The notes beneath the pieces were generated by a model. That model searched no databases, was not told the DNA's origin, and worked only from the letters and a program-made list of their open reading frames with translations. A DNA stretch of 64,000 bases from an uncultured Eubacteriales bacterium (GTDB lineage Bacteria > Bacillota > Clostridia > Oscillospirales > Acutalibacteraceae), in assembly GCA_934488615.1 (NCBI GenBank), contig CAKSSJ010000007.1, forward strand, positions 4,962 to 68,961, given 5' to 3'. Both the position numbers and the translations under genes were made by a program. Of the stretch, positions 1 to 7,153 are shown piece after piece. Each line of letters opens with the position of its first letter. Position 1 is the first letter of the stretch.

Positions 1-881
1 GCAAGTGAAGCGGCAATAAATTCTTTCGGATCATCGCTGTATTTAACAATGTCTATCTTCTCGCCGTAAAGCATGTCAACGATCTTGCCGACACGGGCAC
101 CTCTCGGGCCTATACATGCGCCGACTGCGTCAACATTCTCATCTGCCGAATAAACGGCGATCTTTGTTCTTGAGCCTGCCTCACGGGAAACTGCTTTGAT
201 CTCAACCGTTCCGTCATAGATCTCGGGAACCTCGGACTCGAACAGTCTCTTAACAAGACCGGGATGAGTTCTGGAAATCGTAACTCTCGGTCCTCTTCTG
301 CCTTCCTTGGCATCGGCAACACCTGCAATGTAAACCTTAATAAGCATACCCGGAAGAAGTGTTTCGTTCGGGATCTGCTCGCTTCTAAAGAGAGGCTCCT
401 GCGCCTTGCCGATCTCAACGATAGCGTCCTTAGTCTCGGGATCAACTCGCGAAACCTTAGCCGTAACGATCTCCTGATTGTGAGCCTGGAACTCCTCGCG
501 AAGTCTGCCGTGCTCAGCCTCACGGATACCCTGGCGGATAACATGCTTGCCCTTATCAGCGGCAATTCTGCTGACCTCTTTTGTCTCAAGCTCGATCTCG
601 ATGATATCGCCGACCATAGCCGTCGGCTTGTACTTCTGAGCCTGCTCAACAGTCAGATCCTCGTCGGGATCGACTACCTCGGAGACAACGTTCTTTCTTA
701 CGAAAACACGCATTGTCTTTTTCTCCGGGTCAAGCTCGCAGAAAACGATGTCCTTGTTGTTGTAGTCACGCTTAACGGCAGTGACGAGCGCCTTCTGAAT
801 ACCCTCGCAGAGTACGTCCATCGGTATTCCTTTTTCCTTTTCAAGCATTTCGAGCGCCATAAAAAGCTCTTTGTTTACCAT
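1..881 (-). CDS. nusA: Transcription termination/antitermination factor NusA (C-terminus cut by window edge)
   Basis: NusA binds RNA polymerase and nascent RNA and modulates pausing, termination and antitermination. The start is the ATG at 881, preceded by GGAGGAG. It begins MVNKELFMALEMLEKEKGI, the usual NusA N-terminal polymerase-binding region. This is followed by an S1-type segment (around VGDIIEIELETKEV) and the beginning of the KH part (GACIGPRGARV, a GxxG-type loop). About 293 codons are present and the rest of the KH region lies beyond base 1. The gene overlaps the end of rimP by 7 bases, the conserved rimP-nusA order, so the two are co-transcribed and probably translationally coupled. 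The identification is firm; only the 3' end is missing. Confidence 0.95.
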   Translation of the reverse strand, partial: MVNKELFMALEMLEKEKGIPMDVLCEGIQKALVTAVKRDYNNKDIVFCELDPEKKTMRVFVRKNVVSEVVDPDEDLTVEQAQKYKPTAMVGDIIEIELETKEVSRIAADKGKHVIRQGIREAEHGRLREEFQAHNQEIVTAKVSRVDPETKDAIVEIGKAQEPLFRSEQIPNETLLPGMLIKVYIAGVADAKEGRRGPRVTISRTHPGLVKRLFESEVPEIYDGTVEIKAVSREAGSRTKIAVYSADENVDAVGACIGPRGARVGKIVDMLYGEKIDIVKYSDDPKEFIAASL

Positions 882-1366
882 TGTTCTTCTCCTCCGAAAT
901 CATCAAGTTTAACATAAGATGTTTCTTTTTTATTTATAACGAGCTTCGCCCCGTCCGGAGTAAGAAGCTCAAAATTTCCGTTGTCGTAGCTTTCAAGAGT
1001 ACCCTTGTACTCCCTGCTGCCCTCAAGCGGACGAATCAGCTTGACCTGAATCGGCTTGCCGATGCACTTTTCAAAATGGCTGTCCCTTTTGAGACTGCGC
1101 TCCAGTCCGGGGGAGCAAACCTCAAGACAGTAGCTCTGCTCGATCGGGTCAGCGTCGTCAAGCGGCTTATCGAGAGCGTGGCTCATGTCAACGCAGTCGT
1201 CGATTGAAACTCCGCCGTCCTTGTCGATGAAAACTCTGAGGAACCAGTCTGCGCCCTCTTTCTCAAAGCGCACGTCCCAAAGCTCAAGCCCGAGGCTCTC
1301 GGCAATCGGCTGAGCGATGTCCCAAACGGTGTTGACGGTGATTCCGCCCTTTCCTTTTGAAGCCAT
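875..1366 (-). CDS. rimP: Ribosome maturation factor RimP
   Basis: RimP assists maturation of the 30S subunit. The 163-residue product has the family pattern: an N-terminal domain with LGLELWDVRFEKEG and LRVFIDKDGGVSIDDC, the conserved CSPGLERSLKRDSHF segment at mid-protein, then a C-terminal Sm-like barrel (GKPIQVKLIRPLEG onwards). A longer reading from 1408 is possible. The ATG at 1366 is preferred because AAGGAGG lies 8 bases upstream and MASKGKG is a better family start. Its stop overlaps the nusA start, the standard arrangement. The mRNA leader ahead of it carries two competing hairpins that involve this ribosome binding site (see 1375-1415). Confidence 0.95.
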   Translation of the reverse strand: MASKGKGGITVNTVWDIAQPIAESLGLELWDVRFEKEGADWFLRVFIDKDGGVSIDDCVDMSHALDKPLDDADPIEQSYCLEVCSPGLERSLKRDSHFEKCIGKPIQVKLIRPLEGSREYKGTLESYDNGNFELLTPDGAKLVINKKETSYVKLDDFGGEEQW

Positions 1367-1374
1367 TGTAATGC

Positions 1375-1415
1375 CTCCTTTACAATACAAAGGAGCGGGT
1401 CGCCCCACTCCTTTG
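1375..1415 (-). promoter_or_regulatory. Two mutually exclusive hairpins over the rimP ribosome binding site
   Basis: In the mRNA sense (minus strand), CAAAGGAG (1415-1408) can pair with CTCCTTTG (1395-1388). An inner GGG/CCC extends this as hairpin A. The same CTCCTTT can instead pair with AAAGGAG at 1381-1375, which is the rimP Shine-Dalgarno, across a 7-base loop (hairpin B). A leaves the ribosome binding site open; B hides it. The base pairing is read directly from sequence. A regulatory role, for example feedback on the rimP-nusA operon, is inference. Confidence 0.6.
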
Positions 1416-1442
1416 TCAATACCTTAATAAACTTACATACAT

Positions 1443-1471
1443 ATAATACCACATTATAATGTAAATATCAA
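1443..1471 (-). promoter_or_regulatory. Sigma-A promoter of rimP-nusA
   Basis: On the minus strand TTGATA (1471-1466) and TATTAT (1448-1443) are separated by exactly 17 bases. They lie about 75 bases upstream of the rimP start, leaving room for the structured leader at 1375-1415. Confidence 0.65.
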
Positions 1472-1481
1472 GTGTTTTTTA

Positions 1482-2198
1482 TTATTTCTTTTTCTTCATG
1501 CCCTTGAGCGGATTTTCAGGCTTTACGCCGCCTGTAAGGAAACCACTGATATACATGAGATAAGCTGCGAGAATTGAAACAACAACGCAGATCGGAATAA
1601 GTGTACCCGTACCGAGACTGCCGTTAAACATGAGCACGATTACTGCGACAATTACGGGAACAAACGAAATTCTCCAATGCTTTGCAAGATATCCTGCACC
1701 GAGCGCTCCGAAAAGAGCGGGAAGAACCTGATCAAAAGCAGGCTTGAGCGCCGAATCCTCACCCGTAAGAGCAGGGAGAACAGGCGTAAGCGCAAGAACG
1801 CCGACTGCAAGAATTATCGTTGTAACAATAGACGATGTAGCCGTTGCGATCGTTGAAATAACCTCGTCCGCCTCAGTGCCCGGCTTTGTCTTTGCAAGCT
1901 CACGGGAATTGAGAACGCAGGGAAGCTTGAGGTTTGTGATGTTACCCGTAACGAACGAGAGATATGTTGCGCCCGTGCCGAGCATCGGAGCGTAAACAAC
2001 AATTTCAAGAATTGCGGATGTCCAGAAAATCGGTATAACCTTCAGCAATCCGTCAAATACCTGTTTAAATGTCGGCCAAGCGTCAAACTTCACGCATATT
2101 GCGACGGGAACAGCAACCAGAACGCAGATCGCCGTTACCATGAAAATATTTCCCCACATATAGGTGGAGTCCATATAATTATGTTTTTTCTTGCTCAT
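1482..2198 (-). CDS. Polytopic membrane protein, partner of the DUF5058-type protein
   Basis: A 238-residue integral membrane protein with about six hydrophobic segments, the first at about residues 15-40 after a short basic N-terminus (MSKKKHNYMDS). Two gate-like regions are rich in small residues (YAPMLGTGATYLS and FGALGAGYLAKHW), and the tail is basic (GMKKKK). The ATG at 2198 is used because it overlaps the upstream stop as ATGA and has GGAGG 8 bases upstream. The overlap implies translational coupling and a two-subunit membrane complex, probably a transporter. The substrate is unknown. I recognise the pair as a recurrent clostridial arrangement but know of no demonstrated function. Confidence 0.7.
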   Translation of the reverse strand: MSKKKHNYMDSTYMWGNIFMVTAICVLVAVPVAICVKFDAWPTFKQVFDGLLKVIPIFWTSAILEIVVYAPMLGTGATYLSFVTGNITNLKLPCVLNSRELAKTKPGTEADEVISTIATATSSIVTTIILAVGVLALTPVLPALTGEDSALKPAFDQVLPALFGALGAGYLAKHWRISFVPVIVAVIVLMFNGSLGTGTLIPICVVVSILAAYLMYISGFLTGGVKPENPLKGMKKKK

Positions 2199-3019
2199 AC
2201 GATCGGCCTCCATTCAAATGTTGATATTTCGGTGGGAAGGACATAATGAAGAAGAACAGCCATGCCCATGCCGGCGAACATTCCGAGAGGCATAACGAAC
2301 GGTTCAAATTTATCCCACTTGAATTTCTTGCAAAGAGCCTGAAGCACAACAACAACGATAACGGACGTAACAAGAACCGCAACAGACATAACACCTGCGC
2401 CCACTCCTACAGGCGTGAGCTTGCCCGTTAATTCGTCCTTGATTGTCGGAGCCTTACCTGCAAGAGCATTGCCGATAAATGCGGAAATAAGACCGATAAA
2501 TGTTGCGGCAGAAATGATATCGCCGAATTTATTGTCGCCGCTTGTGTTGTTAGTTACCTTGCCGACCTTGCTCTGAATTTTCTTGAGGAAAATAGGAATA
2601 AGTATAAGCGAAAGGATAACGCCGATTGTCATAACCCATGAAACAGCGGCAAAAATTTTAGGATCGGCTATGTTCTGACCGAAAACGGCAATGCTTGTGC
2701 CGTCCCGGAAGGATTCAAGAGCCGCCTGAGCAGCCGTAACCTCATACTGAAGATTGCCGACAACAGAAAGTCTTATCCACGGGAGCACAATTCCGAGCGT
2801 GCTCGCCAGCGTAACAACGGTTGCGAAAATTGCGATTGCTGGAGCAACGGTGAAAAGTGCACTTGAAGTAACCGCCTTTTTCATATCGTCAGTCGTCAGA
2901 CCGACCTCCTTACCGTGCTTCCATGCGCGGATAAGGAAAAACAGGGACTGAGCAATAACAAATACAATGACCATTGCCGCAAGTCCGTACATAAATCCGC
3001 TTTCTTTAAAATCTTGCAT
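2195..3019 (-). CDS. DUF5058-family membrane protein, putative transporter subunit
   Basis: A 274-residue protein with about seven membrane segments. It matches the pattern I know as DUF5058: an early aromatic helix followed by a basic loop (FFLIRAWKHGKEVGLTTDDM), then KKAVTSSALFTVAPAIAI, LGIVLPWIRLSVVGNLQYE, a mid-protein WVMTIGVILSLILIPIF helix, and a glycine-rich C-terminal segment. AAGGGGG precedes the ATG. It is first in a two-gene unit and its stop overlaps the next start. It is probably half of a secondary transporter, with substrate not inferable. Its own promoter lies at 3056-3085. Confidence 0.7.
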   Translation of the reverse strand: MQDFKESGFMYGLAAMVIVFVIAQSLFFLIRAWKHGKEVGLTTDDMKKAVTSSALFTVAPAIAIFATVVTLASTLGIVLPWIRLSVVGNLQYEVTAAQAALESFRDGTSIAVFGQNIADPKIFAAVSWVMTIGVILSLILIPIFLKKIQSKVGKVTNNTSGDNKFGDIISAATFIGLISAFIGNALAGKAPTIKDELTGKLTPVGVGAGVMSVAVLVTSVIVVVVLQALCKKFKWDKFEPFVMPLGMFAGMGMAVLLHYVLPTEISTFEWRPIV

Positions 3020-3055
3020 TACATATCCCCCTTGGATTTTGTTGATATGTGTTTT

Positions 3056-3085
3056 ATTCTATCACAATATGTATTCCGCCGTCAA
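3056..3085 (-). promoter_or_regulatory. Promoter of the DUF5058 membrane pair
   Basis: Minus strand TTGACG (3085-3080), an 18-base spacer and TAGAAT (3061-3056). Transcription would start near 3049, about 30 bases ahead of the coding start at 3019. Confidence 0.6.
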
Positions 3086-3113
3086 GGAAATAATGAAAAA
3101 GGGCAGGATGTGT

Positions 3114-3150
3114 AAAAAACACCGCCGAACAGAGTTTTCGAACGACGGTG
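3114..3150 (-). terminator. Rho-independent terminator of the XRE gene
   Basis: On the minus strand CACCG(T)CG (3150-3143) pairs with CG(G)CGGTG (3127-3120), followed by TTTTTT (3119-3114). It sits 27 bases past the stop of the XRE gene. Confidence 0.8.
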
Positions 3151-3176
3151 AGTATTAACTTTTTTAACATAAATAT

Positions 3177-3404
3177 TTATCTTTTGGGATACGGCTTTTG
3201 CTGAGCGGTTCTTCCGAGAATATAGTCCGTTGAGGTTCCAAGAATATCGGCAAGCTCGCAGAGCATTTCAATCTTCATGGTTCTTCTGCCGCTCTCATAC
3301 ATCGAATACATTGTTTGACTGATTCCAAAATGCTTAGCTATGTCAAGCTGTGTTAAATGCTTGTCACACCTGAGTTCTTTCAAAATGTCCGTGTAAATTG
3401 CCAT
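3177..3404 (-). CDS. Small XRE-family helix-turn-helix regulator
   Basis: A 75-residue Cro/CI-type DNA-binding protein consisting almost entirely of one HTH_3 domain. The helices are LKELRCDKHLTQLDIAKHF, then the recognition segment GISQTMYSMYESGRRTMKIE, then LCELADILGTSTDYILGRT. The typical TDYILG signature ends the domain. GGAGGGC precedes the ATG. No dimerisation domain is present, so it likely dimerises through the HTH fold. It faces a divergent promoter region with two palindromic sites (3418-3491) and has its own terminator. Autoregulation from those sites is likely. A phage or mobile-element origin is possible. Confidence 0.85.
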   Translation of the reverse strand: MAIYTDILKELRCDKHLTQLDIAKHFGISQTMYSMYESGRRTMKIEMLCELADILGTSTDYILGRTAQQKPYPKR

Positions 3405-3417
3405 AATGCCCTCCGAA

Positions 3418-3491
3418 TATTACAGATGTTGTTATTGACAATTAGAACACATTTTGATATAATAATGTTAAAATATTACATATGTTGTAAT
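3418..3491. promoter_or_regulatory. Divergent promoters with paired operator sites
   Basis: A consensus plus-strand promoter is present: TTGACA (3435-3440), 17 bases, TATAAT (3458-3463). A minus-strand promoter for the XRE gene is read as TTACAA-N17-CATTAT, with its -35 inside 3474-3491. Two similar imperfect palindromes of the type ATTACA-N5-TGTWAT lie at 3418-3435 and 3474-3491, 56 bases apart. One abuts the plus -35 and the other overlaps the minus -35. This is the geometry of a CI/Cro-type switch, but no convincing gene now follows the plus promoter. Confidence 0.55.
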
Positions 3492-3567
3492 ACTAAACTT
3501 GATTGTTGCGACCAAAAATACCGTCAAACGTAAAATCATGTTCGGCGGTGGGGTATGTTATTTAATT

Positions 3568-3732
3568 CTATTTAATTTTATCATTGCTCAGACCGAGCAG
3601 ATAATCTGTGGAAACATTGTAGTATTTTGCGAGCGTTACAATGTGATGGCTCGGAATGTCTCTGACACCGCGTTCGTATGCGGTGTAATATCGATACGTT
3701 GTATTTAATACCTCAGCAATCTGCTTGAATCA
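3568..3732 (-). pseudogene. C-terminal fragment of a second XRE regulator
   Basis: Reading the minus strand from 3729 gives FKQIAEVLNTTYRYYTAYE followed by RGVRDIPSHHIVTLAKYYN and STDYLLGLSNDKIK with a stop at 3568. This is unmistakably the last two thirds of an HTH_3 domain with its closing STDYLLG. There is no start codon, and an in-frame TGA (3732-3730) lies just upstream, where the MITE-like element begins. The N-terminal helix is missing. I infer that insertion or deletion at the element boundary destroyed this gene. Confidence 0.75.
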
Positions 3733-3733
3733 T

Positions 3734-3959
3734 CTTGCCGCCCCTTTAGGGGAGGTGGCTTCGGCGGTTTGCGCCGAAGTCGGAGGGGGTTAATTATGAG
3801 ATAAAAGAAAATAGAGAAGAACAAAGAGAAAAGGTTTATATTTAATGCTTTGCATCGCAAAGCCACCGCTTCTTTTCACTCTTCTCTTTTATCTTTTCAC
3901 TTGAATCGAACCCCTCAGTCACGGACAAGCCGTGACAGCTCCCCTAAAGGGGCGCCAAG
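3734..3959. mobile_element. MITE-like palindromic element
   Basis: About 226 bp with long imperfect terminal inverted repeats. The left end CTTGCCGCCCCTTTAGGGG matches the reverse complement of the right end, CTTGGCGCCCCTTTAGGGG. Inside are a GCTTTGC/GCAAAGC hairpin (3847-3863) and a purine-rich arm (3800-3824) roughly complementary to a pyrimidine-rich arm (3871-3893). It has no coding capacity. Similar short elements with CCCCTAAAGGGG ends are common between genes of gut clostridia. It interrupts the XRE fragment next to it. No clear target duplication could be fixed. Confidence 0.7.
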
Positions 3960-4072
3960 TATTAGTTTCTGCTGACACTGCGTTACCCTACCGGGGAGCC
4001 GAGACGGTTTCTGCTAACTTTTTTCACATAGAAACAATCTAAATAAACCGCACAGCTCGATTGCCGCCACGC
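3960..4072. other. Non-coding remnant between MITE and groEL terminator
   Basis: No gene is visible. The nonamer GTTTCTGCT occurs twice in direct orientation (3965-3973 and 4007-4015), flanking a GC-rich stretch. This could be debris from an older insertion, and no function can be assigned. Confidence 0.4.
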
Positions 4073-4117
4073 AAAAACCACCGCCGAGCGGAAATCTGCT
4101 CGGCGGCGGTTTGTTTA
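4073..4117 (-). terminator. Terminator of groES-groEL
   Basis: A strong GC-rich inverted repeat, CCGCCGAGC...GCTCGGCGG, lies just after the groEL stop. On the minus strand it is followed by GTTTTTG, giving an intrinsic terminator. Confidence 0.8.
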
Positions 4118-4133
4118 TATATTCAGCTTTTTA

Positions 4134-5774
4134 TCAATACATTCCGCCGCCCTGGCTTGCCATTGCTGCGGCTGCAGCTGCGTCAGCCTGCGGATCGGGC
4201 TTGTCGGCAACGAGTGACTCGGTTGTGAGTACCATTGCGGCAACGCTTGATGCGTTCTGGATAGCCGAACGTGTAACCTTTGTCGGGTCAAGAATACCTG
4301 CCTCAAACATGTCAACAAACTCGCCTGTTGCGAAGTTGTAGCCGTAGCCTGTCTTGCCGCTCGAAACGATATCATTTACGATAACCGAGCCTTCAAGACC
4401 TGCGTTTGCGGCGATCTGACGTGCCGGAGCCTCAAGAGCCTTGAGAACGATCTTGATACCTGTCTTTTCGTCAGCGTCCTCTGTTGAATCAAGGAGAGCC
4501 TTAACTGCGGGGATAGCGTTGAGAAGTGCAACGCCGCCGCCTGCAACTGTACCCTCTTCAACAGCCGCCTTTGTAGCCGAAAGAGCGTCCTCGATGCGGA
4601 GCTTCTTATCCTTCATTTCAGTCTCAGTAGCGGCACCTACACGGATAACAGCTACGCCGCCCGAAAGCTTTGCAAGTCTTTCCTGGAGCTTCTCACGGTC
4701 GAAATCGGAGGTTGTGTTCTCAAGCTGTGACTTGATCTGAGCAACTCTGCCCTTGATCTCGTCCTTGTCGCCTGCACCGTCAACGATGATGGTGTTCTCC
4801 TTGGAGATCTTAACCTGACGAGCCTGACCGAGCTGAGCAATTGTTGCGTCTGCAAGCTCAAGTCCGAGGTCTGATGTGATAACCTCGCCGCCTGTGAGGA
4901 TTGCGATATCACGGAGCATTTCCTTACGTCTGTCGCCGAAGCCGGGAGCCTTGACAGCAACGCATGTGAATGTGCCGCGGAGCTTGTTGACAAGGATCGT
5001 TGAAAGAGCCTCGCCCTCAACGTCCTCAGCGATGATAACAAGCTTCTTGCCTCCCTTGAGTACCTGCTCAAGAAGCGGAAGAATTTCCTGAATATTTGAA
5101 ATCTTCTTATCTGTAATAAGAATGAGAGCGTCATCGATAACCGCTTCCATCTTATCTGTATCGGTTACCATGTAGGGTGAAATGTAACCGCGGTCGAACT
5201 GCATACCCTCAACGATGTCGGAATCCGTAACAGCTGTCTTTGACTCCTCAACGGTGATAACGCCGTCCGCAGTAACCTTTTCCATAGCCTCGGCAATGAT
5301 CTTACCGATTTCCTCGTCTGCGGCGGAAACCGTAGCAACACGGGCAATGTCGTTTGAAGATGTAACAGGCTTTGAATTTGCCTTAACAGCCTCAACAGCC
5401 GCGTCAACACCCATCTTGATGCCTTTCTTAACTACCATCGGGTTTGCACCTGCGGCAACATTCTTCATGCCCTCACGGACAAAAGCCTGTGCAAGGAGAG
5501 TAGCGGTAGTTGTACCGTCGCCTGCAACATCGTTTGTCTTGGTGGCAACTTCCTTGACGAGCTGTGCGCCCATGTTCTCGAACGGATCCTCAAGCTCAAC
5601 GTCCTTAGCAATTGTAACGCCGTCGTTTGTGATCAACGGTGAACCGTACTTCTTGTCAAGAACAACGTTTCTGCCCTTGGGTCCGAGTGTGATTTTAACT
5701 GTATCGGCAAGCTTATCAATACCTGCCTGGAGAGCCTTTCTGGCTTCTTCTCCGTAAATAATCTGTTTAGCCAT
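4134..5774 (-). CDS. groEL: 60 kDa chaperonin GroEL
   Basis: GroEL forms the double-ring ATP-dependent folding chamber capped by GroES in the cytoplasm. The 546-residue product is full length. It has the N-terminal MAKQIIYGEEARKAL, the nucleotide site LGPKGRNVVLDKKYG and DGTTTATLLAQAF (including the catalytic Asp region), the apical ISPYMVTD segment, and VEEGTVAGGGVALL near the end. It ends in a short Met/Gly tail, GGGMY. AGGAGG precedes the ATG. It follows groES after 15 bases under CIRCE control and is closed by a strong terminator. Nothing is unusual and only one copy is present here. Confidence 0.98.
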   Translation of the reverse strand: MAKQIIYGEEARKALQAGIDKLADTVKITLGPKGRNVVLDKKYGSPLITNDGVTIAKDVELEDPFENMGAQLVKEVATKTNDVAGDGTTTATLLAQAFVREGMKNVAAGANPMVVKKGIKMGVDAAVEAVKANSKPVTSSNDIARVATVSAADEEIGKIIAEAMEKVTADGVITVEESKTAVTDSDIVEGMQFDRGYISPYMVTDTDKMEAVIDDALILITDKKISNIQEILPLLEQVLKGGKKLVIIAEDVEGEALSTILVNKLRGTFTCVAVKAPGFGDRRKEMLRDIAILTGGEVITSDLGLELADATIAQLGQARQVKISKENTIIVDGAGDKDEIKGRVAQIKSQLENTTSDFDREKLQERLAKLSGGVAVIRVGAATETEMKDKKLRIEDALSATKAAVEEGTVAGGGVALLNAIPAVKALLDSTEDADEKTGIKIVLKALEAPARQIAANAGLEGSVIVNDIVSSGKTGYGYNFATGEFVDMFEAGILDPTKVTRSAIQNASSVAAMVLTTESLVADKPDPQADAAAAAAMASQGGGMY

Positions 5775-5789
5775 GATGAATTCCTCCTG

Positions 5790-6074
5790 TTATTCTACTA
5801 TTGCAAGAATATCGCTCTGACGAACGATGATGTACTCTTCTTTATCGAGCTTGACCTCGGTGCCTGCATATTTGCCGGTGATTACCTTATCGCCGACCTT
5901 AACATACATCTCAACCTCTTTGCCGTCAACAAGTCCTCCCGGACCAACGGCGAGAACCTCGGCGATCTGCGGCTTCTCCTTAGCGGAAGAAGCAAGAATA
6001 ATTCCACTCTGTGTTTTTTCTTCAGCCTCTGTCATCTTAACAACAACACGGTCTGCAAGCGGTTTGATTTTCAT
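5790..6074 (-). CDS. groES: 10 kDa co-chaperonin GroES
   Basis: GroES caps the GroEL chamber as a heptamer. The 94-residue product starts MKIKPLADRVVVKMTEAEE. It has the mobile-loop segment KTQSGIILASSAKEKPQ, the roof region, and GTEVKLDKEEYIIVRQSDILAIVE at the end, all normal for the family. AGGAGGC precedes the ATG. It is first in the groES-groEL operon and its promoter region carries a perfect CIRCE, so HrcA repression with heat induction is expected. Confidence 0.98.
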   Translation of the reverse strand: MKIKPLADRVVVKMTEAEEKTQSGIILASSAKEKPQIAEVLAVGPGGLVDGKEVEMYVKVGDKVITGKYAGTEVKLDKEEYIIVRQSDILAIVE

Positions 6075-6111
6075 TGTGAAAGCCTCCTATAAAAACTAAA
6101 TATTTGTCGTT

Positions 6112-6170
6112 TTAGCACTCTTGTTCCCTGAGTGCTAAATATATTATAGCCCGTTTGCCGTAAAAATCAA
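6112..6170 (-). promoter_or_regulatory. groESL promoter with perfect CIRCE (HrcA operator)
   Basis: The inverted repeat TTAGCACTC-N9-GAGTGCTAA at 6112-6138 matches the CIRCE consensus at every arm position. Upstream on the minus strand are TTGATT (6170-6165) and TATAAT (6148-6143) with 16 bases between. The CIRCE starts just after the -10, where HrcA would block initiation. Confidence 0.95.
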
Positions 6171-6229
6171 GTCTTTTTGAAAAAATTAACAATTTGATAA
6201 TATTTTCTGCAAATAACAGAAAAAAGGTC

Positions 6230-6258
6230 TTTACCGACGGCAGATATGGTGCTAAAAT
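6230..6258 (+). promoter_or_regulatory. Promoter of the isomerase/epimerase-like gene
   Basis: TTTACC (6230-6235), 17 bases and TAAAAT (6253-6258). The predicted start of transcription near 6265 lies after two in-frame ATGs upstream of 6284, which is one reason to choose 6284 as the translation start. Confidence 0.55.
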
Positions 6259-6283
6259 ATCAATGAAAAAGGCAGGTGTTGAT

Positions 6284-7072
6284 ATGGAGATCGGAGTTTC
6301 CTCCTCATGCTTCTATCCGTCGCTGATTGAGGAGTCGCTCAAAGCGGTCGGACGTTCGGGAGCAAAAACGGCAGAGATATTTTTTAATTCACCAAGTGAG
6401 CTTGAGGGCGGCATATTAAAGGAGCTATGCAGAATCAAGGATTACTACGGTATTCATGTCCGCTCCGTGCATCCTTTTACCTCGGGATATGAGCCGTATC
6501 TGATTTTCAGCAACTATGACCGACGCACAAATGACAGCATTGAATTCTACAAGCGGTATTTTGCCGCGGCGAATGAGCTCGGCGCAGAGCTGGTCGTTCT
6601 GCACGGCGGAAGGGACAGGAAAGGATACACACCTGAATTATATGCCGAGAATTACATTAAATTGCATAACGAAGCTCGGAAAGCGAACCTTTTCATCGCG
6701 CAGGAAAATGTCAACAACTTCTACTGCTCCGATCCTCATATTATGAAAAGGATCGCGGACGCAGTCGGCGACAAATTTAGAATGGTGCTTGATATCAAGC
6801 AGTGCCGCAGAACAAATCAGAGCGAATTTGAATTCATCGACCTACTCGGCGATAAAATAGCTCAGGTTCACCTCAGCGACGGCACGGCGAAGCACGACTG
6901 CCTTGCCCCCGGCGCAGGCGAATACGATTTTGGAAAGCTTTTTAAGGCGCTGAAAGCGCACGGCTATGACAACACCGCCGTAATTGAGCTTTACCGTGAC
7001 AATTTCAAGGATGAAAACGATATTAAAACGTCGCTTGAGTATTTGAAAAACATAATAGGTAACAATGCGTAA
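6284..7072 (+). CDS. Sugar phosphate isomerase/epimerase-like TIM barrel protein
   Basis: A 262-residue cytoplasmic protein of the xylose isomerase-like / AP endonuclease 2 superfamily. It begins MEIGVSSSCFYPSLIEESL. Metal-site segments typical of this fold follow in order: AEIFFNS, HVRSVHPF, LVVLHGG, IAQENVN, MVLDIKQ, QVHLSDG and AVIELYRD. The His, Glu and Asp at strand ends would bind one or two divalent metals. Members isomerise or epimerise sugars or polyols, or act as endonuclease IV. The substrate here cannot be read from sequence. GGCAGG precedes the chosen ATG. It stands alone between two terminators, divergent from groES. Confidence 0.8.
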   Translation: MEIGVSSSCFYPSLIEESLKAVGRSGAKTAEIFFNSPSELEGGILKELCRIKDYYGIHVRSVHPFTSGYEPYLIFSNYDRRTNDSIEFYKRYFAAANELGAELVVLHGGRDRKGYTPELYAENYIKLHNEARKANLFIAQENVNNFYCSDPHIMKRIADAVGDKFRMVLDIKQCRRTNQSEFEFIDLLGDKIAQVHLSDGTAKHDCLAPGAGEYDFGKLFKALKAHGYDNTAVIELYRDNFKDENDIKTSLEYLKNIIGNNA

Positions 7073-7086
7073 GTCTTTACAAATAG

Positions 7087-7120
7087 AAAAACACAGAGGT
7101 CGGTGATCTCTGTGTTTTTT
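7087..7120 (+). terminator. Intrinsic terminator, probably bidirectional
   Basis: AACACAGAG pairs with CTCTGTGTT around a 9-base loop and is followed by TTTTTT. The preceding AAAA run lets it also end the convergent ABC exporter transcript. Confidence 0.85.
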
Positions 7121-7153
7121 CATTATAATCATTATATAATATTGAAATGCTGA

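Noticed and set aside
3499..3708. 69-codon plus-strand frame behind the consensus promoter
   Set aside because: It lies antisense to the XRE remnant, starts without a Shine-Dalgarno and shows no motif; more likely a shadow than the lost partner gene.
3965..4015. Direct repeat GTTTCTGCT as start of a CRISPR-like array
   Set aside because: Only two short copies with no regular spacers; treated as insertion debris.
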